Positions 34,475 through 45,732 of a DNA stretch of 64,000 nt are shown here, in pieces. Source of the stretch: an uncultured Pelagibacteraceae bacterium (lineage in GTDB: Bacteria; Pseudomonadota; Alphaproteobacteria; Pelagibacterales; Pelagibacteraceae); NCBI GenBank assembly GCA_902589725.1, contig CACITU010000002.1:1-64000 (forward strand), in the 5' to 3' direction. The notes under the pieces are model-generated. The model saw only the letters and a program-made list of their open reading frames with translations. It was not told where the DNA came from and searched no databases. Within the stretch, counting starts at the first letter, position 1, and every line of letters starts with the position of its first letter. The position numbers were made by a program, and so were the translations under genes.

Positions 34475-35812
34475 ATGAATTTATTAAAAGATGAAGTTTC
34501 GTTGTTAGTAAGAAAACTTGCTGTACCAGCAAGCGTAGGAACCTTATTCCAAACACTTTACACAATCGTAGATACTTTTTATGCAGGAAAAATATCGCCA
34601 GAAGCCTTATCTGCTTTGAGCAAGTCTTTTCCGATATATTTTTTGATAATTGCAACATCTATTGGAGTTACCGTAGCGGGTACATCATTGATTGGCAGCA
34701 GTATTGGAGAAAAAAACGAAAAAAATGTTTTAAGTTATTTTGGAAATGTAATCATTTATTCGATTATAATTTCGGTAGTTGTATCTATTTTAGGATTTGC
34801 TTTTGGAGAAAAGATATTCTTATTAATGAATTCTTCCGAAGAAGTAACAATTCTTGGACTCGAATATATAAATGTAATTTTTATAGGTACGATATTATTT
34901 ATTTTAGTAGTAGCATTAAATTCATTCTTACATGCAGAAGGAGATACTAAAACTTACAGAAATGTTCTAATATTTTCTTTTTTCTTAAACATTATTTTAA
35001 ATCCAATTTTTATTTTTGGTTTTTTATTTATACCACCATTAGGAATAACTGGCATTGGGATAGCAACTTTAATTGCTCAATTTGTATCTTTGTTGGTTAT
35101 TCTGATAAAAATATTAAATAATCAAAGAATTAAACAAATAACTTTAGACCATTTCAAAGCTAAATTTTTTTTCTTAAAAAATATTTTTTTTCAATCAATG
35201 CCAATTACAATTGCCATATTAGGATATTCTATCGCCGCAACAGTTGTTTTTACATATGTTGGATTATTTGGTGAATATGCTGTAGCAGGGTATGGATCTG
35301 CCACAAGAATTGAGCAAGTAGTTTTGTTACCAATATTAGGAATCAATACAGCAATAATTTCTATAATAGCGCAAAATATTGGAGCAAAATATTACGATAG
35401 AGTGGAGCAATCCTATTTCACCTCAATAAAATACGGTCTATTTATAATGTTAATTGCTGGTGTAGTTATTTTTATAAGTGCTGACATTGTTCCTAAATTC
35501 TTTTCTTCAAATCCTGATGTAATTATGCACGGCTCGATGTACCTTAAGATTTCTGCATTTATTTTACCTGCTTATCCAATATTTTTCTTATCAAATGGAT
35601 TTTTTATGGCTTTAAAAAAATCTGAAAAAGCTATGGTTAATAATATTGCCAGAAATGTTATAGTACCAGTTTTATCCTTTTACATTGCAAAGTATTTTAA
35701 TGCAGATTTTAAAACTTTTTTTTATATTTGGGCTATCTTTCAATGGTTGATATCATTGATGTTACTATTTTATGTTAAATATTATATTAAAAATAAATTA
35801 GCTAATATTTAA
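34475..35812 (+). CDS. MATE-family efflux transporter
   Basis: 12-TM-like hydrophobic protein; PASVGTLFQTLYTIVDTFYAGKISPEALSALS. Confidence 0.88.
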   Translation: MNLLKDEVSLLVRKLAVPASVGTLFQTLYTIVDTFYAGKISPEALSALSKSFPIYFLIIATSIGVTVAGTSLIGSSIGEKNEKNVLSYFGNVIIYSIIISVVVSILGFAFGEKIFLLMNSSEEVTILGLEYINVIFIGTILFILVVALNSFLHAEGDTKTYRNVLIFSFFLNIILNPIFIFGFLFIPPLGITGIGIATLIAQFVSLLVILIKILNNQRIKQITLDHFKAKFFFLKNIFFQSMPITIAILGYSIAATVVFTYVGLFGEYAVAGYGSATRIEQVVLLPILGINTAIISIIAQNIGAKYYDRVEQSYFTSIKYGLFIMLIAGVVIFISADIVPKFFSSNPDVIMHGSMYLKISAFILPAYPIFFLSNGFFMALKKSEKAMVNNIARNVIVPVLSFYIAKYFNADFKTFFYIWAIFQWLISLMLLFYVKYYIKNKLANI

Positions 35813-35825
35813 TATTTTTTTAAAT

Positions 35826-36353
35826 ATGTTTTTTACAAAAAGGAAAGCGGTAATTTTAATTATAATTTGTTCGATTTTTTTTATTCTTACGTATAATGAT
35901 GTAAGGTCTGAAGAGATTAAAGAAATTTCCGGAAATGCTCAAATTATTGATGGTGATACAATAAAAATAAATTCAAAAAAGATAAGATTGCATGGAATTG
36001 ATGCGCCCGAATCCAAGCAAATGTGTAAAAAACCATATCTAAAAATAATTTTTTTTACTTTTACTAAGGATTATCCATGTGGAAAAATTTCAACTCGAAA
36101 ATTAAAAAAAAAAATAAATAACAAAGTGATAACTTGTAAAATTTTGGATGTTGACAGATATAAAAGATTAATTGGAGAGTGCTATAAAAGAAATTTAAAT
36201 CTGAATTCTTGGCTAGTTTCAAATGGTTATGCAGTAGCTTATAGAAAATACTCAAAAAAATATATATCAAACGAAATTAATGCTAAAAATGAAAAAAAAG
36301 GTCTTTGGCAAGGTAAATTTGAAATGCCATGGGACTTTAGAAGAAAAAAATAA
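35826..36353 (+). CDS. Secreted thermonuclease (SNc)-family nuclease
   Basis: Hydrophobic N-terminus; IIDGDTIKINSKKIRLHGIDAPESKQ, DVDRYKRLIGECY, KKGLWQGKFEMPWDFRR. Confidence 0.88.
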   Translation: MFFTKRKAVILIIICSIFFILTYNDVRSEEIKEISGNAQIIDGDTIKINSKKIRLHGIDAPESKQMCKKPYLKIIFFTFTKDYPCGKISTRKLKKKINNKVITCKILDVDRYKRLIGECYKRNLNLNSWLVSNGYAVAYRKYSKKYISNEINAKNEKKGLWQGKFEMPWDFRRKK

Positions 36354-36355
36354 TT

Positions 36356-36919
36356 TTATAATCTTGAAGCACAGTCTTCAATCCAAGAACAAAGATGTTC
36401 AGCAAAAGATCTTCTAACAAACAGATTTACAATATTTTCATCTTTATGGTGCAGAATCACATCTATATGATTTAAAACTGTCTGAGTTGTTGATCCTTTC
36501 TTTTCTTTAAATTCATTAAAATTAAAGGGAGATCCTGCTGAAAAAATTTCATAAATATTTTTGCCTTTTATTTCTAATTGAACAAATTGATCTGTTACAT
36601 CAGTAACAGCACCTAAATTTGTTTTTGAAATACTATTAAATAACATTTCATGTGTCTCGTATTTGTTGGTGTCCTTACTTACAAGCTGGTTAGAAACTAT
36701 CATCCATTCATCTGGGCTAAGCCATATTGCTGTTAATTTATCACTAGTTGTTGAAGTGTTTGCCTCTGTAGGTAGGATCATATTAAGATTTTTACCAATA
36801 TTTGTTAAAAACTCTCTTCTTTTACCTCTTAAATTAATTTTCATTACTTGAGAGATTTCTTTTACTGAAACACTTTCTTGATTAATTTCATTTTTAATAA
36901 CTGAATTATAATTAAGCAT
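36356..36919 (-). CDS. soxG: Sarcosine oxidase subunit gamma
   Basis: WLSPDEWMIVS, GAVTDVTDQFVQLEIKG; downstream of soxA. Confidence 0.88.
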   Translation of the reverse strand: MLNYNSVIKNEINQESVSVKEISQVMKINLRGKRREFLTNIGKNLNMILPTEANTSTTSDKLTAIWLSPDEWMIVSNQLVSKDTNKYETHEMLFNSISKTNLGAVTDVTDQFVQLEIKGKNIYEIFSAGSPFNFNEFKEKKGSTTQTVLNHIDVILHHKDENIVNLFVRRSFAEHLCSWIEDCASRL

Positions 36920-39917
36920 TTAACCTCTGATTTTTCTCATCGTAAAACACTGGATTTGCAACAGTGACATTAATATTTTTATTTTCCATTGGCACAAAAA
37001 GTTGTTTCCCAATCATGTCTTTTCCACCTCTGACAACTGCAAGTGCGATTGATTTGTTTAGGTTGGGACTGAAATAACTTGAAGTTACATGTCCAAGCAT
37101 TTCAACTGGACTTTTATTTAACTCAGAAACGATTTGTGCTCCTTCCTCTAAAATTACATTTGGATCTTCTGTTAATAATCCAACCAATTGTTTTCTATCT
37201 TCTTTCATTGTATCAGACCTATAAAGAGATCTTTTACCTATGAAATCGTATTTCTTCTTGCTTATTATCCAATCCATTTGAAGATCGATAGGGGTCATTG
37301 TTCCGTCAGTATCTTGACCAACAATAATAAAACCTTTTTCTGCTCTTAATAAGTGCATTGTTTCAGTTCCATAAGGTGTAATGTTAAATTCTTTGCCTGC
37401 CTCCATACACTTTTCCCATAAATCTTTTCCATAGCTTGCTTGAACATTTATTTCGTAGCTTTGTTCTCCAGTAAAACTAATTCTCATTATTCTGCATTGA
37501 ATATTGCCGATTTTCGCTTCTTTGAATGACATGTGAGGAAAGCTTTCATCTGATAAATCTAAATCGGGAATTATTTTTTTAATAATTTTTTTACTATTAG
37601 GTCCACATATACTCGCCGTAGCATAGTGATCTGTTACAGAAGTTAAATACACATCAAGCTCAGGCCATTCTGTTTGAAGATAATCTTCAAGTTTACCTAA
37701 AACATTAGCAGCACCACCAGTTGTTGTGGTCATAAGGTAATGATTTTCACCTAATCTTGTTGTAACTCCATCATCATAAACCATACCATCCTCATTTAGC
37801 ATTAAACCATATCTACATTTTCCTATAGCTAATTTTGACCAAGCATTTGTATAAACTCTATTTAAAAATTCAGAAGCATCACTTCCTTGAATATCAATTT
37901 TACCAAGAGTAGAGGCATCTAATATACCAGCACTCTCTCTAGCAGCTTTACTTTCTCTTTGTACTGCCTGATGCATAGTTTCTCCGTTAATAGGGTAGTA
38001 CCATGCTCTCTTCCATTGACCGACATTTTCAAATTCAGCTTTATTTTCAACATGCCAATCATTCATTGGTGTTCTTCTAAAAATATCAAAAAACTTTCCT
38101 ACATTTCGACCCACAATAGTTCCAAATGTTAATGGTGTGTAAGGAGGTCTAAAAGTAGTGGTCCCTAATTCTCCCATTTTAACGCCTGCTGTATCTGCAA
38201 TTATGCCCAACGCATGCATATTTCCTAGTTTACCTTGATCAGTTCCCATCCCAGTAGTTGTGTATCTCTTCACATGTTCGATAGATCTAAAACCTTCTCT
38301 TAATGCTAATTTTATATCTTTAGCCGTTGCATCGTTTTGATAATCTACAAATGGTTTAGTTTTTCCTAAAGGTTTATCGGAAGGTAGTAACCAAATATTT
38401 CTTTTTGAATTTTCCTGATCAATCTCAACTTTAATACTATCTAAATCTGTTTCATTAATATTAAGAGTATCTTTAAGCTTTTGATTTAAATTTTTAAGGA
38501 TTTCATCAATTTTAAAATCTCCACCACAAGATCCTACACTTACTTGTTCTGATGTATTCTGATTTGGTAAGAAAATCTGTTTTTCCTCATCAAACTTAAG
38601 TTTACTACCTGATTGTGTATATAAATGTACAGCAGGTGTCCAGCCACCAGCAACTCCTAAGCAATCACATAAAATAGAAATTTTACTTCCAGTAACCGAA
38701 GTGCCATCATTAGATAGTTTCATTATTGAAATACTATTTAGTCTTTTATAACCAGTTGTATCAACAATCGAGTATGACCAGTAAATTTTAATACCTGCTT
38801 CTTTTACTTTTTTAACAATTTTACTTTCGGATTGTTCTCTAATATCAACGATTGCTTCAACATTGATACCTTTGTTATATAGTGATAAAGCACTTTCATA
38901 AGCACTATCATTATTAGTAAAAAAGACATTTTTACAACCACATGCAACACCATAAAATTCACTGTATTTTTTTATTGCAGATGAAAGCATTATTCCTGGT
39001 CTATCATTATTATTAAATATCAAAGGTCTTTCTAATGCACCTGTAGCTAAAATAACTTTCTTAGCTCTAATTTTAAGAAGTCTTTGTCTGATTTTATTTG
39101 TTTTATCTTTTGCTTCTAAATGATCAGTTAGATTTTCTCTAGCTAAAAGATAATTATATTGATGATAAGCAGCTACACTTGTTCTAGTTTTTATTTCAAG
39201 ATTTTTAATATTTTTAAGTTCCTCTATTTCTTTTTTTAACCATTCAGAAGGAGTTTTATTATTAATTTTGTTAAATTCATTGTTTTCATAAACAGTTGAG
39301 CCACCAAGTTCATTTTTTTCATCAACTAACAACGTTTTAAAATTATTTTTAGCTGCATTTTTTGCTGCTAATATTCCTGATATACCTGCTCCAACAACCA
39401 ATACATCACAGTGAATATTTCTGTGGTCATAAATGTCAGGATCACTTGATGTTGGTGATTTCCCCAAACCGGCTGAGTGTCGTATGAAAAATTCATATTT
39501 CTCCCAAAAACTAGCAGGCCACATAAATGTTTTGTAATAAAAACCTGCTGGAAAAAAAGGGGAGAGAAAATTGTTTATTCCACCGATATCAAATTCTACA
39601 CTTGGCCAACAATTTTGACTGGATGCCTCTAAACCTTCATAAATCTCTACTTCGGTTGCTCTAACATTGGGTTCCGTTCTGTTGGTACCAGGGTTGATTT
39701 GAACTATAGCGTTTGGCTCCTCTGAACCTGACGTCATAATTCCCCTTGGTCTATGGTATTTAAAACTTCTTCCTACTAAATGGACATTATTAGCAAGTAA
39801 CGCAGAGGCTAAAGTATCGCCTTTAAATCCATGGTAAGTTTTGCCATTAAATTTAAAAGAAATTCTATTAGTTTCGTCAATATACTCACTGGATTTTACT
39901 CTTAAGTTTTTAGTCAT
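36912..39917 (-). CDS. soxA: Sarcosine oxidase subunit alpha
   Basis: FKFNGKTYHGFKGDTLASALLANNVHLVGRSFKYHRPRGIM, FAD-binding GAGISG, C-terminal GcvT-like domain; start set at MTKNLRVKS. Confidence 0.95.
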   Translation of the reverse strand: MTKNLRVKSSEYIDETNRISFKFNGKTYHGFKGDTLASALLANNVHLVGRSFKYHRPRGIMTSGSEEPNAIVQINPGTNRTEPNVRATEVEIYEGLEASSQNCWPSVEFDIGGINNFLSPFFPAGFYYKTFMWPASFWEKYEFFIRHSAGLGKSPTSSDPDIYDHRNIHCDVLVVGAGISGILAAKNAAKNNFKTLLVDEKNELGGSTVYENNEFNKINNKTPSEWLKKEIEELKNIKNLEIKTRTSVAAYHQYNYLLARENLTDHLEAKDKTNKIRQRLLKIRAKKVILATGALERPLIFNNNDRPGIMLSSAIKKYSEFYGVACGCKNVFFTNNDSAYESALSLYNKGINVEAIVDIREQSESKIVKKVKEAGIKIYWSYSIVDTTGYKRLNSISIMKLSNDGTSVTGSKISILCDCLGVAGGWTPAVHLYTQSGSKLKFDEEKQIFLPNQNTSEQVSVGSCGGDFKIDEILKNLNQKLKDTLNINETDLDSIKVEIDQENSKRNIWLLPSDKPLGKTKPFVDYQNDATAKDIKLALREGFRSIEHVKRYTTTGMGTDQGKLGNMHALGIIADTAGVKMGELGTTTFRPPYTPLTFGTIVGRNVGKFFDIFRRTPMNDWHVENKAEFENVGQWKRAWYYPINGETMHQAVQRESKAARESAGILDASTLGKIDIQGSDASEFLNRVYTNAWSKLAIGKCRYGLMLNEDGMVYDDGVTTRLGENHYLMTTTTGGAANVLGKLEDYLQTEWPELDVYLTSVTDHYATASICGPNSKKIIKKIIPDLDLSDESFPHMSFKEAKIGNIQCRIMRISFTGEQSYEINVQASYGKDLWEKCMEAGKEFNITPYGTETMHLLRAEKGFIIVGQDTDGTMTPIDLQMDWIISKKKYDFIGKRSLYRSDTMKEDRKQLVGLLTEDPNVILEEGAQIVSELNKSPVEMLGHVTSSYFSPNLNKSIALAVVRGGKDMIGKQLFVPMENKNINVTVANPVFYDEKNQRLNA

Positions 39918-39918
39918 T

Positions 39919-40194
39919 TTATTGAGCAGGTGGTTTTTCACCCATTTTGTAAATTGCTTTTATTTCATCATTAGATGTGTCTCTAACCATGTTAAACCAT
40001 TTACGACAACCATGTGCATGATTCCATCTTTCAAATTGAACACCTTTAATATTTTTTCTCATAAATAAATATTCTGCCCACTCATCATCACTTAATTCTG
40101 TTGGTTGCTTAGGTCTTTCGATATGAGCTTCACCACCAGCTTTAAATTCTTGCTGATCTCGTTCTCCACAGTATGGACAGTTTATTAAAAACAT
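39919..40194 (-). CDS. soxD: Sarcosine oxidase subunit delta
   Basis: INCPYCGERDQQEFKAGGEAHIERP. Confidence 0.94.
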   Translation of the reverse strand: MFLINCPYCGERDQQEFKAGGEAHIERPKQPTELSDDEWAEYLFMRKNIKGVQFERWNHAHGCRKWFNMVRDTSNDEIKAIYKMGEKPPAQ

Positions 40195-41447
40195 TAATGG
40201 GCAACCGCTGCAGCCCCATGTTCATCAACAAGGTCTCCGCTTACAAATCTATTTAAATTAAATGCAGCATTAAGTTTATGAGGTTCATCGTTTGCAATAG
40301 TATGTGCAAACAAATCTCCAGATCCAGGAGTTGCTTTAAATCCTCCAGTACCCCAACCACAATTAAAGTACAATCCTTTAATTGAAGTTTTACTTAAAAT
40401 TGGACTAGCGTCAGGACAAATATCCACTATTCCTCCCCATTGTCTCAACATTCTCATTCTACTAAAAATTGGATATAATTCTAAAATTGCATTTAATGTT
40501 CCTTCAACTATTTGATGACTTCCTTTTTGAGTGTAAGAAACATAATCATCTGTTCCAGCACCAATGACCAATTCTCCTTTATCAGATTGACTGACATATG
40601 CATGTACTGCATTAGACATAACAACAGTATCAATAATTGGTTTTACAGGCTCAGAAACTAAAGCTTGTAAAGGTTTACTTTCTAGCGGAAGTCTTAGGCC
40701 AGCCATATTAGCTATGACACTAGAATGACCAGCTGCAACAACACCAACTTTTTTAGTTTTAATAAATCCTTTTGTTGTTTCTATACCCTCAACGCTATCA
40801 CCATTTCTTTTTATTCCTTTTACTTCACAATTTTGAATTATATCAACACCCATTGCATCAGCTCCTCTAGCATATCCCCAAGCAACTGCGTCGTGTCTTG
40901 CTGTACCTGCTCTACGTTGCAAAGTTCCTCCTAAAACAGGGTATCTAATATCTGGTGATGTATTTATAATTGGACAAAACTTTTTAACTTCTTCAGTGCT
41001 CAAATAGACTGCATCAATACCATTTAGTCTATTAGCATGTGTTCGTCTTTTTAAATCTCTAACATCTTGTAAATTATGTGCAAGGTTCATTACACCTCTT
41101 TGACTAAACATTACATTGTAGTTTAGTTCTTGAGATAAGCCTTCCCAAATTTTTAATGCATGATCATATAATCCTGCACTGGCGTCCCATAAATAATTTG
41201 ATCTAATAATAGTAGTATTCCGTCCAGTATTTCCTCCACCAATCCAACCTTTCTCGACTACAGCAATATTATTCATATTGTGTTTTTTTGCTAAATAGTA
41301 GGCTGTTGCTAAACCATGGCCACCACCACCAACAATAATTGCATCGTACTCTTTTTTAGGAGCAGGATCTTTCCACGCTCTTTGCCAGTTTTCATGATAC
41401 GAAAGAGCATTCTTGATTAGCGAAAATACTGAGTACTTATTTCTCAT
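40194..41447 (-). CDS. soxB: Sarcosine oxidase subunit beta
   Basis: [53 protein letters not shown]. Confidence 0.96.
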   Translation of the reverse strand: MRNKYSVFSLIKNALSYHENWQRAWKDPAPKKEYDAIIVGGGGHGLATAYYLAKKHNMNNIAVVEKGWIGGGNTGRNTTIIRSNYLWDASAGLYDHALKIWEGLSQELNYNVMFSQRGVMNLAHNLQDVRDLKRRTHANRLNGIDAVYLSTEEVKKFCPIINTSPDIRYPVLGGTLQRRAGTARHDAVAWGYARGADAMGVDIIQNCEVKGIKRNGDSVEGIETTKGFIKTKKVGVVAAGHSSVIANMAGLRLPLESKPLQALVSEPVKPIIDTVVMSNAVHAYVSQSDKGELVIGAGTDDYVSYTQKGSHQIVEGTLNAILELYPIFSRMRMLRQWGGIVDICPDASPILSKTSIKGLYFNCGWGTGGFKATPGSGDLFAHTIANDEPHKLNAAFNLNRFVSGDLVDEHGAAAVAH

Positions 41448-41474
41448 AATAATTGAATAATTACTTTATATATA

Positions 41475-41502
41475 TTGAATTTTCAATACAATCGCTTAAT
41501 AC
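41475..41502 (+). promoter_or_regulatory. Putative promoter for tRNA-Ser (TTGAAT-N16-TAATAC)
   Basis: TTGAAT 41475-41480, TAATAC 41497-41502, ahead of the tRNA at 41515. Confidence 0.4.
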
Positions 41503-41514
41503 ACAATGTCATAC

Positions 41515-41606
41515 GGAAGAGTGGGTGAGAGGCTGAAACCAGTCGTTTGCTAAATGACCGTGCGAGGAAACTTGTACCGAGGGTTCGAATCCCTCCTCTT
41601 CCGCCA
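41515..41606 (+). tRNA. tRNA-Ser (anticodon GCU), CCA encoded
   Basis: Acceptor GGAAGAG/CTCTTCC, anticodon arm GTCGT-TTGCTAA-ATGAC, long variable arm, T arm GAGGG-TTCGAAT-CCCTC, G+CCA. Confidence 0.95.
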
Positions 41607-43832
41607 TTAAAATAGAGGCTGATCTATAAAAAAGTTTTTCATGCTCACAGGACGTTGTTCCAGAATATATCTATATACATTATAATTTTCCATTACACGC
41701 TGAACGTAATTTCTTGTTTCTCTAAATTTTATTAATTCAACCCAATCAACATAATCAACTTGTTTTTTTTGTGGATCTTTATTTATTTTTTTCCAATATT
41801 TAACTCTATTAGGTCCAGCATTGTAAGCAGCTACAGCAAATGGGTAAGCACCATCATATTGTAGAATTAAACCTGCAATATAATGTGAACCTAAATTAAT
41901 ATTATATTCTGGATCAGTGGTTAATCTTGATTTTGAATAAGGAAGTTTAGCTTGTTTCGAAACCAATTTTGCAGTGTACGGCATCAATTGCATTAATCCT
42001 TTTGCACCAGCATGACTATTAGCTTCCAAATCAAATTCACTTTCTTGTCTAATTATTGATAAGATCAAAGCACTTTCTGGAATTTTTCTTTTATTAATAT
42101 ATTTAGGAGTACTAATTATTGGATAGTTGTATTTATTATGAAATCTTTTTTGATAAGATGCAATTTTTGAAACCTGAATAGCAAAATCATATCTGTTTAT
42201 ACTTGTGGCTAATTCTGCAGCCAAAACCTCACTGCCTTTAGCTATATTGTCGTTAGCTAAATGTCTTAAAATATGTTTTGTATATTTGTCTTTCTTTAAT
42301 TCGTCTAAAAGATACGAAATTTTTACAAGCTCTTTATTAAAAAATTGAATTCTATATTTTGGATCAATTTCCATATCTTTTTCTAACTCAAATTTTCCAT
42401 TTGGATTTAATTTTAAAAAAGCTAATTGACCATAATATGTGGTTAGGTATTTTGTGGCTTCTCTGTACCAATTATTTGATAGTTCTATCTCGCCTGTTTT
42501 TTCATATGCTCTACCAAGCCAATAAGCACCTCTAGATAAGCTTATTGGATAACTAACATTTTCATAAAAATTTTTAAAATGATCTTTAGCAGTCATTGGA
42601 TCATTTAAAAAACTTAATGCTATCCATCCACTCATCCATTCTGCAGCTGCATATTCAGCTCCCTCGGTCATTCCATGATTACTTGAAATTTTATATGAAA
42701 TTTCATATTTCTTTTTATAAAGCAACGCTCTTGAAATAATTTCTCTTTCTTTCCACCATTTATCAGGTCTAACTAGATACTCTTTATCATTTCTTATTTT
42801 CAATAAGATTTCTGTTGAAGAGTCTACACGTCCTTTTTTTCTTCTCCATTTTAATCGATCATAGTTTAACCCAGCATCATTCTTAAATTTTTGAGGAACA
42901 TTCGCTATGGCTTGGTCAACCCCATATCCTTTGCTCATTAAAAGATGTCTTGCATTATATAAAAGTTCGTAATCTTTTGGCAGATACCTTATTAATCTTT
43001 GTAAATCCCAACGATCTCCATTCCAAGCTAAATAATCAGCTCGTTTTATATAGTCATTTGCATTTAAATATTTTTTAAATTTTTTTCTAAAATATTTTAA
43101 TTCATTTTTTGATAAATCAGCTGTTATCCAGCCTTCTTTAATTAGTTTCGTACCTTTGTTTTTGTCTCCATTTAAAATGTAACTTTCTCCAAGTATCATT
43201 TTTCCATAACCACTTAATGGACCTTTTGCTCCAAACCAATTTATTATTTTTTTAGGTGAAACACTTTCTGTTGATAGTTTGTGTTCAGCAAGATATCTAA
43301 TTCTGTCTATTCTTGGATAATCTGAATTTTTATTTAAAAAAACTTGATATTCGTAAAAGGAAGCTTGATTACCAGAAGTTAAAAGATGTCTCCATTGTAT
43401 AAAATTATAAATTGAGTTGTCTTTTGCTTTTTTTGCTATTTTAAGTGCAGATAACCATTTACTTTTCTGCATTTCTGAAATGGCTTTTTTAGCCAACCCG
43501 AAGTCTCTTTTACTATAATATTTTGAAATCTTTATATTCATTGCTGAGCTAATGCCAGCTACTGTTGGCTTTTTCTTCGGTATTTTAAAACTTAATTTTT
43601 TTTCTTTTAAAACCAACTCTTTTTTAACAATTACTTCTTTGATTTTAACTTCTTTAGTTTTCGAGGGTTTCTTTAAAGGCTTAAGGATATTTATAGATAT
43701 TTTCTTTTGAATTTCTTCTTTACTTAAAACAGGTTTTTTTAAGGGTACAATTGATTTGATTTCAGCAAAAAGATTATTTGAAAACATTAATATTGATACA
43801 GTAAAACATAAAAATAATATTTTTTTGAACAT
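41607..43832 (-). CDS. slt: Soluble lytic murein transglycosylase
   Basis: Signal peptide; ALILSIIRQESEFDLEANSHAGAKGLMQLMPYTAK, GSHYIAGLILQYDGAYPFAVAAYNAGPNRV. Confidence 0.92.
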   Translation of the reverse strand: MFKKILFLCFTVSILMFSNNLFAEIKSIVPLKKPVLSKEEIQKKISINILKPLKKPSKTKEVKIKEVIVKKELVLKEKKLSFKIPKKKPTVAGISSAMNIKISKYYSKRDFGLAKKAISEMQKSKWLSALKIAKKAKDNSIYNFIQWRHLLTSGNQASFYEYQVFLNKNSDYPRIDRIRYLAEHKLSTESVSPKKIINWFGAKGPLSGYGKMILGESYILNGDKNKGTKLIKEGWITADLSKNELKYFRKKFKKYLNANDYIKRADYLAWNGDRWDLQRLIRYLPKDYELLYNARHLLMSKGYGVDQAIANVPQKFKNDAGLNYDRLKWRRKKGRVDSSTEILLKIRNDKEYLVRPDKWWKEREIISRALLYKKKYEISYKISSNHGMTEGAEYAAAEWMSGWIALSFLNDPMTAKDHFKNFYENVSYPISLSRGAYWLGRAYEKTGEIELSNNWYREATKYLTTYYGQLAFLKLNPNGKFELEKDMEIDPKYRIQFFNKELVKISYLLDELKKDKYTKHILRHLANDNIAKGSEVLAAELATSINRYDFAIQVSKIASYQKRFHNKYNYPIISTPKYINKRKIPESALILSIIRQESEFDLEANSHAGAKGLMQLMPYTAKLVSKQAKLPYSKSRLTTDPEYNINLGSHYIAGLILQYDGAYPFAVAAYNAGPNRVKYWKKINKDPQKKQVDYVDWVELIKFRETRNYVQRVMENYNVYRYILEQRPVSMKNFFIDQPLF

Positions 43833-43875
43833 AATCTTTTAGTATATGAATCTTTAAACTATGTTATAAGTATTT

Positions 43876-44757
43876 ATGTTCAAAGGATCAAATGTTGCTT
43901 TAATTACACCATTTATAAATAATGGTTTAGATGAGGAAGCATATATAAAATTAATCCATTTCCATATTGATAATGGTACTAATGGACTTGTTCCAGCGGG
44001 CACAACAGGTGAATCTCCCACGTTAAGTCATGATGAGCATCAAAGAGTAATAGATTTATGTATAAAAGAAAGTAATGGAAAAATTCCAGTAATTGCTGGA
44101 ACTGGGTCAAACTCAACTGAAGAAGCGATTTCTTTAACTACTCATGCAGAAAAAGCAGGAGCCAATGGAGCTTTGATAGTTACACCTTATTATAATAAAC
44201 CAACTCAGGAGGGTTTGTATCAACATTATAAAGCAATTAATGATAAGTGTGGCATTCCACTTATAATTTATAATATTCCTGGCAGATCTGTGATTGATAT
44301 GTCAGTGGACACCATGGCTAGGCTGTTTGAATTAAAAAATATTGTTGGTGTAAAAGATGCAACAGGTGATTTAGATAGAGTTAATCAGACACTCGAAAAA
44401 ATGGGTAAAGATTTTATTCAATTAACAGGTAATGATGATAATGCTTTTGAATTTAATAAACGTGGTGGGGTAGGAGCTATTAGCGTAACAGCTAATATTG
44501 CACCTAAACTTTGTTCAGATTTTCAAAAATTCTCAAAATCAGACACCGATAATGAAATGAAAGAAGCAGAAAGATTAGATAAAATATTACAACCAGTTCA
44601 TCACTCAATGTTTGTTGAGAGCAATCCTAGTCCTGTAAAATATGCTGCAAAACTTTTAGGACTTTGTGATGACAACGTAAGACTGCCACTTGTAAAAGTA
44701 ACAGACACAACAAAAGAAATTGTAAAAAAAGCTCTTCAGTCTGCTAAATTAATTTAA
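43876..44757 (+). CDS. dapA: 4-hydroxy-tetrahydrodipicolinate synthase
   Basis: [37 protein letters not shown]. Confidence 0.97.
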   Translation: MFKGSNVALITPFINNGLDEEAYIKLIHFHIDNGTNGLVPAGTTGESPTLSHDEHQRVIDLCIKESNGKIPVIAGTGSNSTEEAISLTTHAEKAGANGALIVTPYYNKPTQEGLYQHYKAINDKCGIPLIIYNIPGRSVIDMSVDTMARLFELKNIVGVKDATGDLDRVNQTLEKMGKDFIQLTGNDDNAFEFNKRGGVGAISVTANIAPKLCSDFQKFSKSDTDNEMKEAERLDKILQPVHHSMFVESNPSPVKYAAKLLGLCDDNVRLPLVKVTDTTKEIVKKALQSAKLI

Positions 44758-45227
44758 TGAACAAAAAAACCAATCCTGGTTTGAAAATCATTTGTTTAAA
44801 CAGAAAAGCTAGTTTTAACTATTTTTTTGAAGATCTTTTTGAAGCTGGAATTGTTTTAAAGGGATCTGAAATTAAATCAGTAAGAGATGGCAAGGTTAAT
44901 ATCGCTGAGTCTTATGCTGTTGAAAAAAGTGGTGAAATTGTTTTAATTAATTCACATATATCTCCATACAAGCAAGCCAGTTACTCTAATCATAATCCAA
45001 CCGATGATAGAAAATTACTTCTTAATAAAAAAGAAATAAATAAATTAATAGGTAAAATGCAAAGAGATGGTTTCACATTAGTTCCAACAAAAATGTATTT
45101 TAAAAAAGGAAAGGCTAAAATAGAACTAGCCGTTGCAAAAGGGAAAAAGCAATATGATAAAAGAGCAACAAAAAAAAGTAGAGATTGGAATCGTGAAAAA
45201 GCAAGATATATTAGAAAATCAAGCTAA
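44757..45227 (+). CDS. smpB: SsrA-binding protein SmpB
   Basis: [40 protein letters not shown]; basic tail. Confidence 0.97.
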   Translation: MNKKTNPGLKIICLNRKASFNYFFEDLFEAGIVLKGSEIKSVRDGKVNIAESYAVEKSGEIVLINSHISPYKQASYSNHNPTDDRKLLLNKKEINKLIGKMQRDGFTLVPTKMYFKKGKAKIELAVAKGKKQYDKRATKKSRDWNREKARYIRKSS

Positions 45228-45711
45228 AATTGTTTTTTTAGGAATAGGTTCAAATTTAGGTATAAGAAAAAAAAATATAGAAAAAGCAAAATTTTTATTG
45301 GTAGAACATAACTTAGATGTTCTCTCGGTATCTAGTTATTATGAAACCCCTTCCTGGCCTGACCCCCAAAAACCTAAGTTCTTAAATATAATTTTAAAAT
45401 TAAAATGTAATTACAGTCCTCAAGAACTTTTAAAAATATGCAAAACTGTAGAAACTCAATTAGGTAGAAAAAAAGCAAAAAAAAATGCTCCTCGCATATG
45501 TGACTTAGACATTATCGATTTCAATAAATTGGTATCAAAAAAAAATGCTAAAATTAATTTGCCTCACAAAAGGATGCACAAAAGAAGCTTTGTATTATTT
45601 CCATTATTTGAAATCCAAAAGAATTGGATCCATCCCGATAAACAAATCGATGTTAAAACCTTGATTTCTCTACTTCCTGATAGAGACATTAGATCTATTA
45701 AACAAATTTGA
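45193..45711 (+). CDS. folK: 2-amino-4-hydroxy-6-hydroxymethyldihydropteridine diphosphokinase
   Basis: [49 protein letters not shown]; start uncertain (GTG 45193 or ATG 45133/45154), any of which overlaps smpB. Confidence 0.9.
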   Translation: MKKQDILENQAKIVFLGIGSNLGIRKKNIEKAKFLLVEHNLDVLSVSSYYETPSWPDPQKPKFLNIILKLKCNYSPQELLKICKTVETQLGRKKAKKNAPRICDLDIIDFNKLVSKKNAKINLPHKRMHKRSFVLFPLFEIQKNWIHPDKQIDVKTLISLLPDRDIRSIKQI

Positions 45712-45732
45712 TTTAGTGATATAATATTAATT

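Noticed and set aside
34467-34658. Antisense ORF across the MATE gene start
   Set aside because: Shadow ORF over a clear transporter N-terminus
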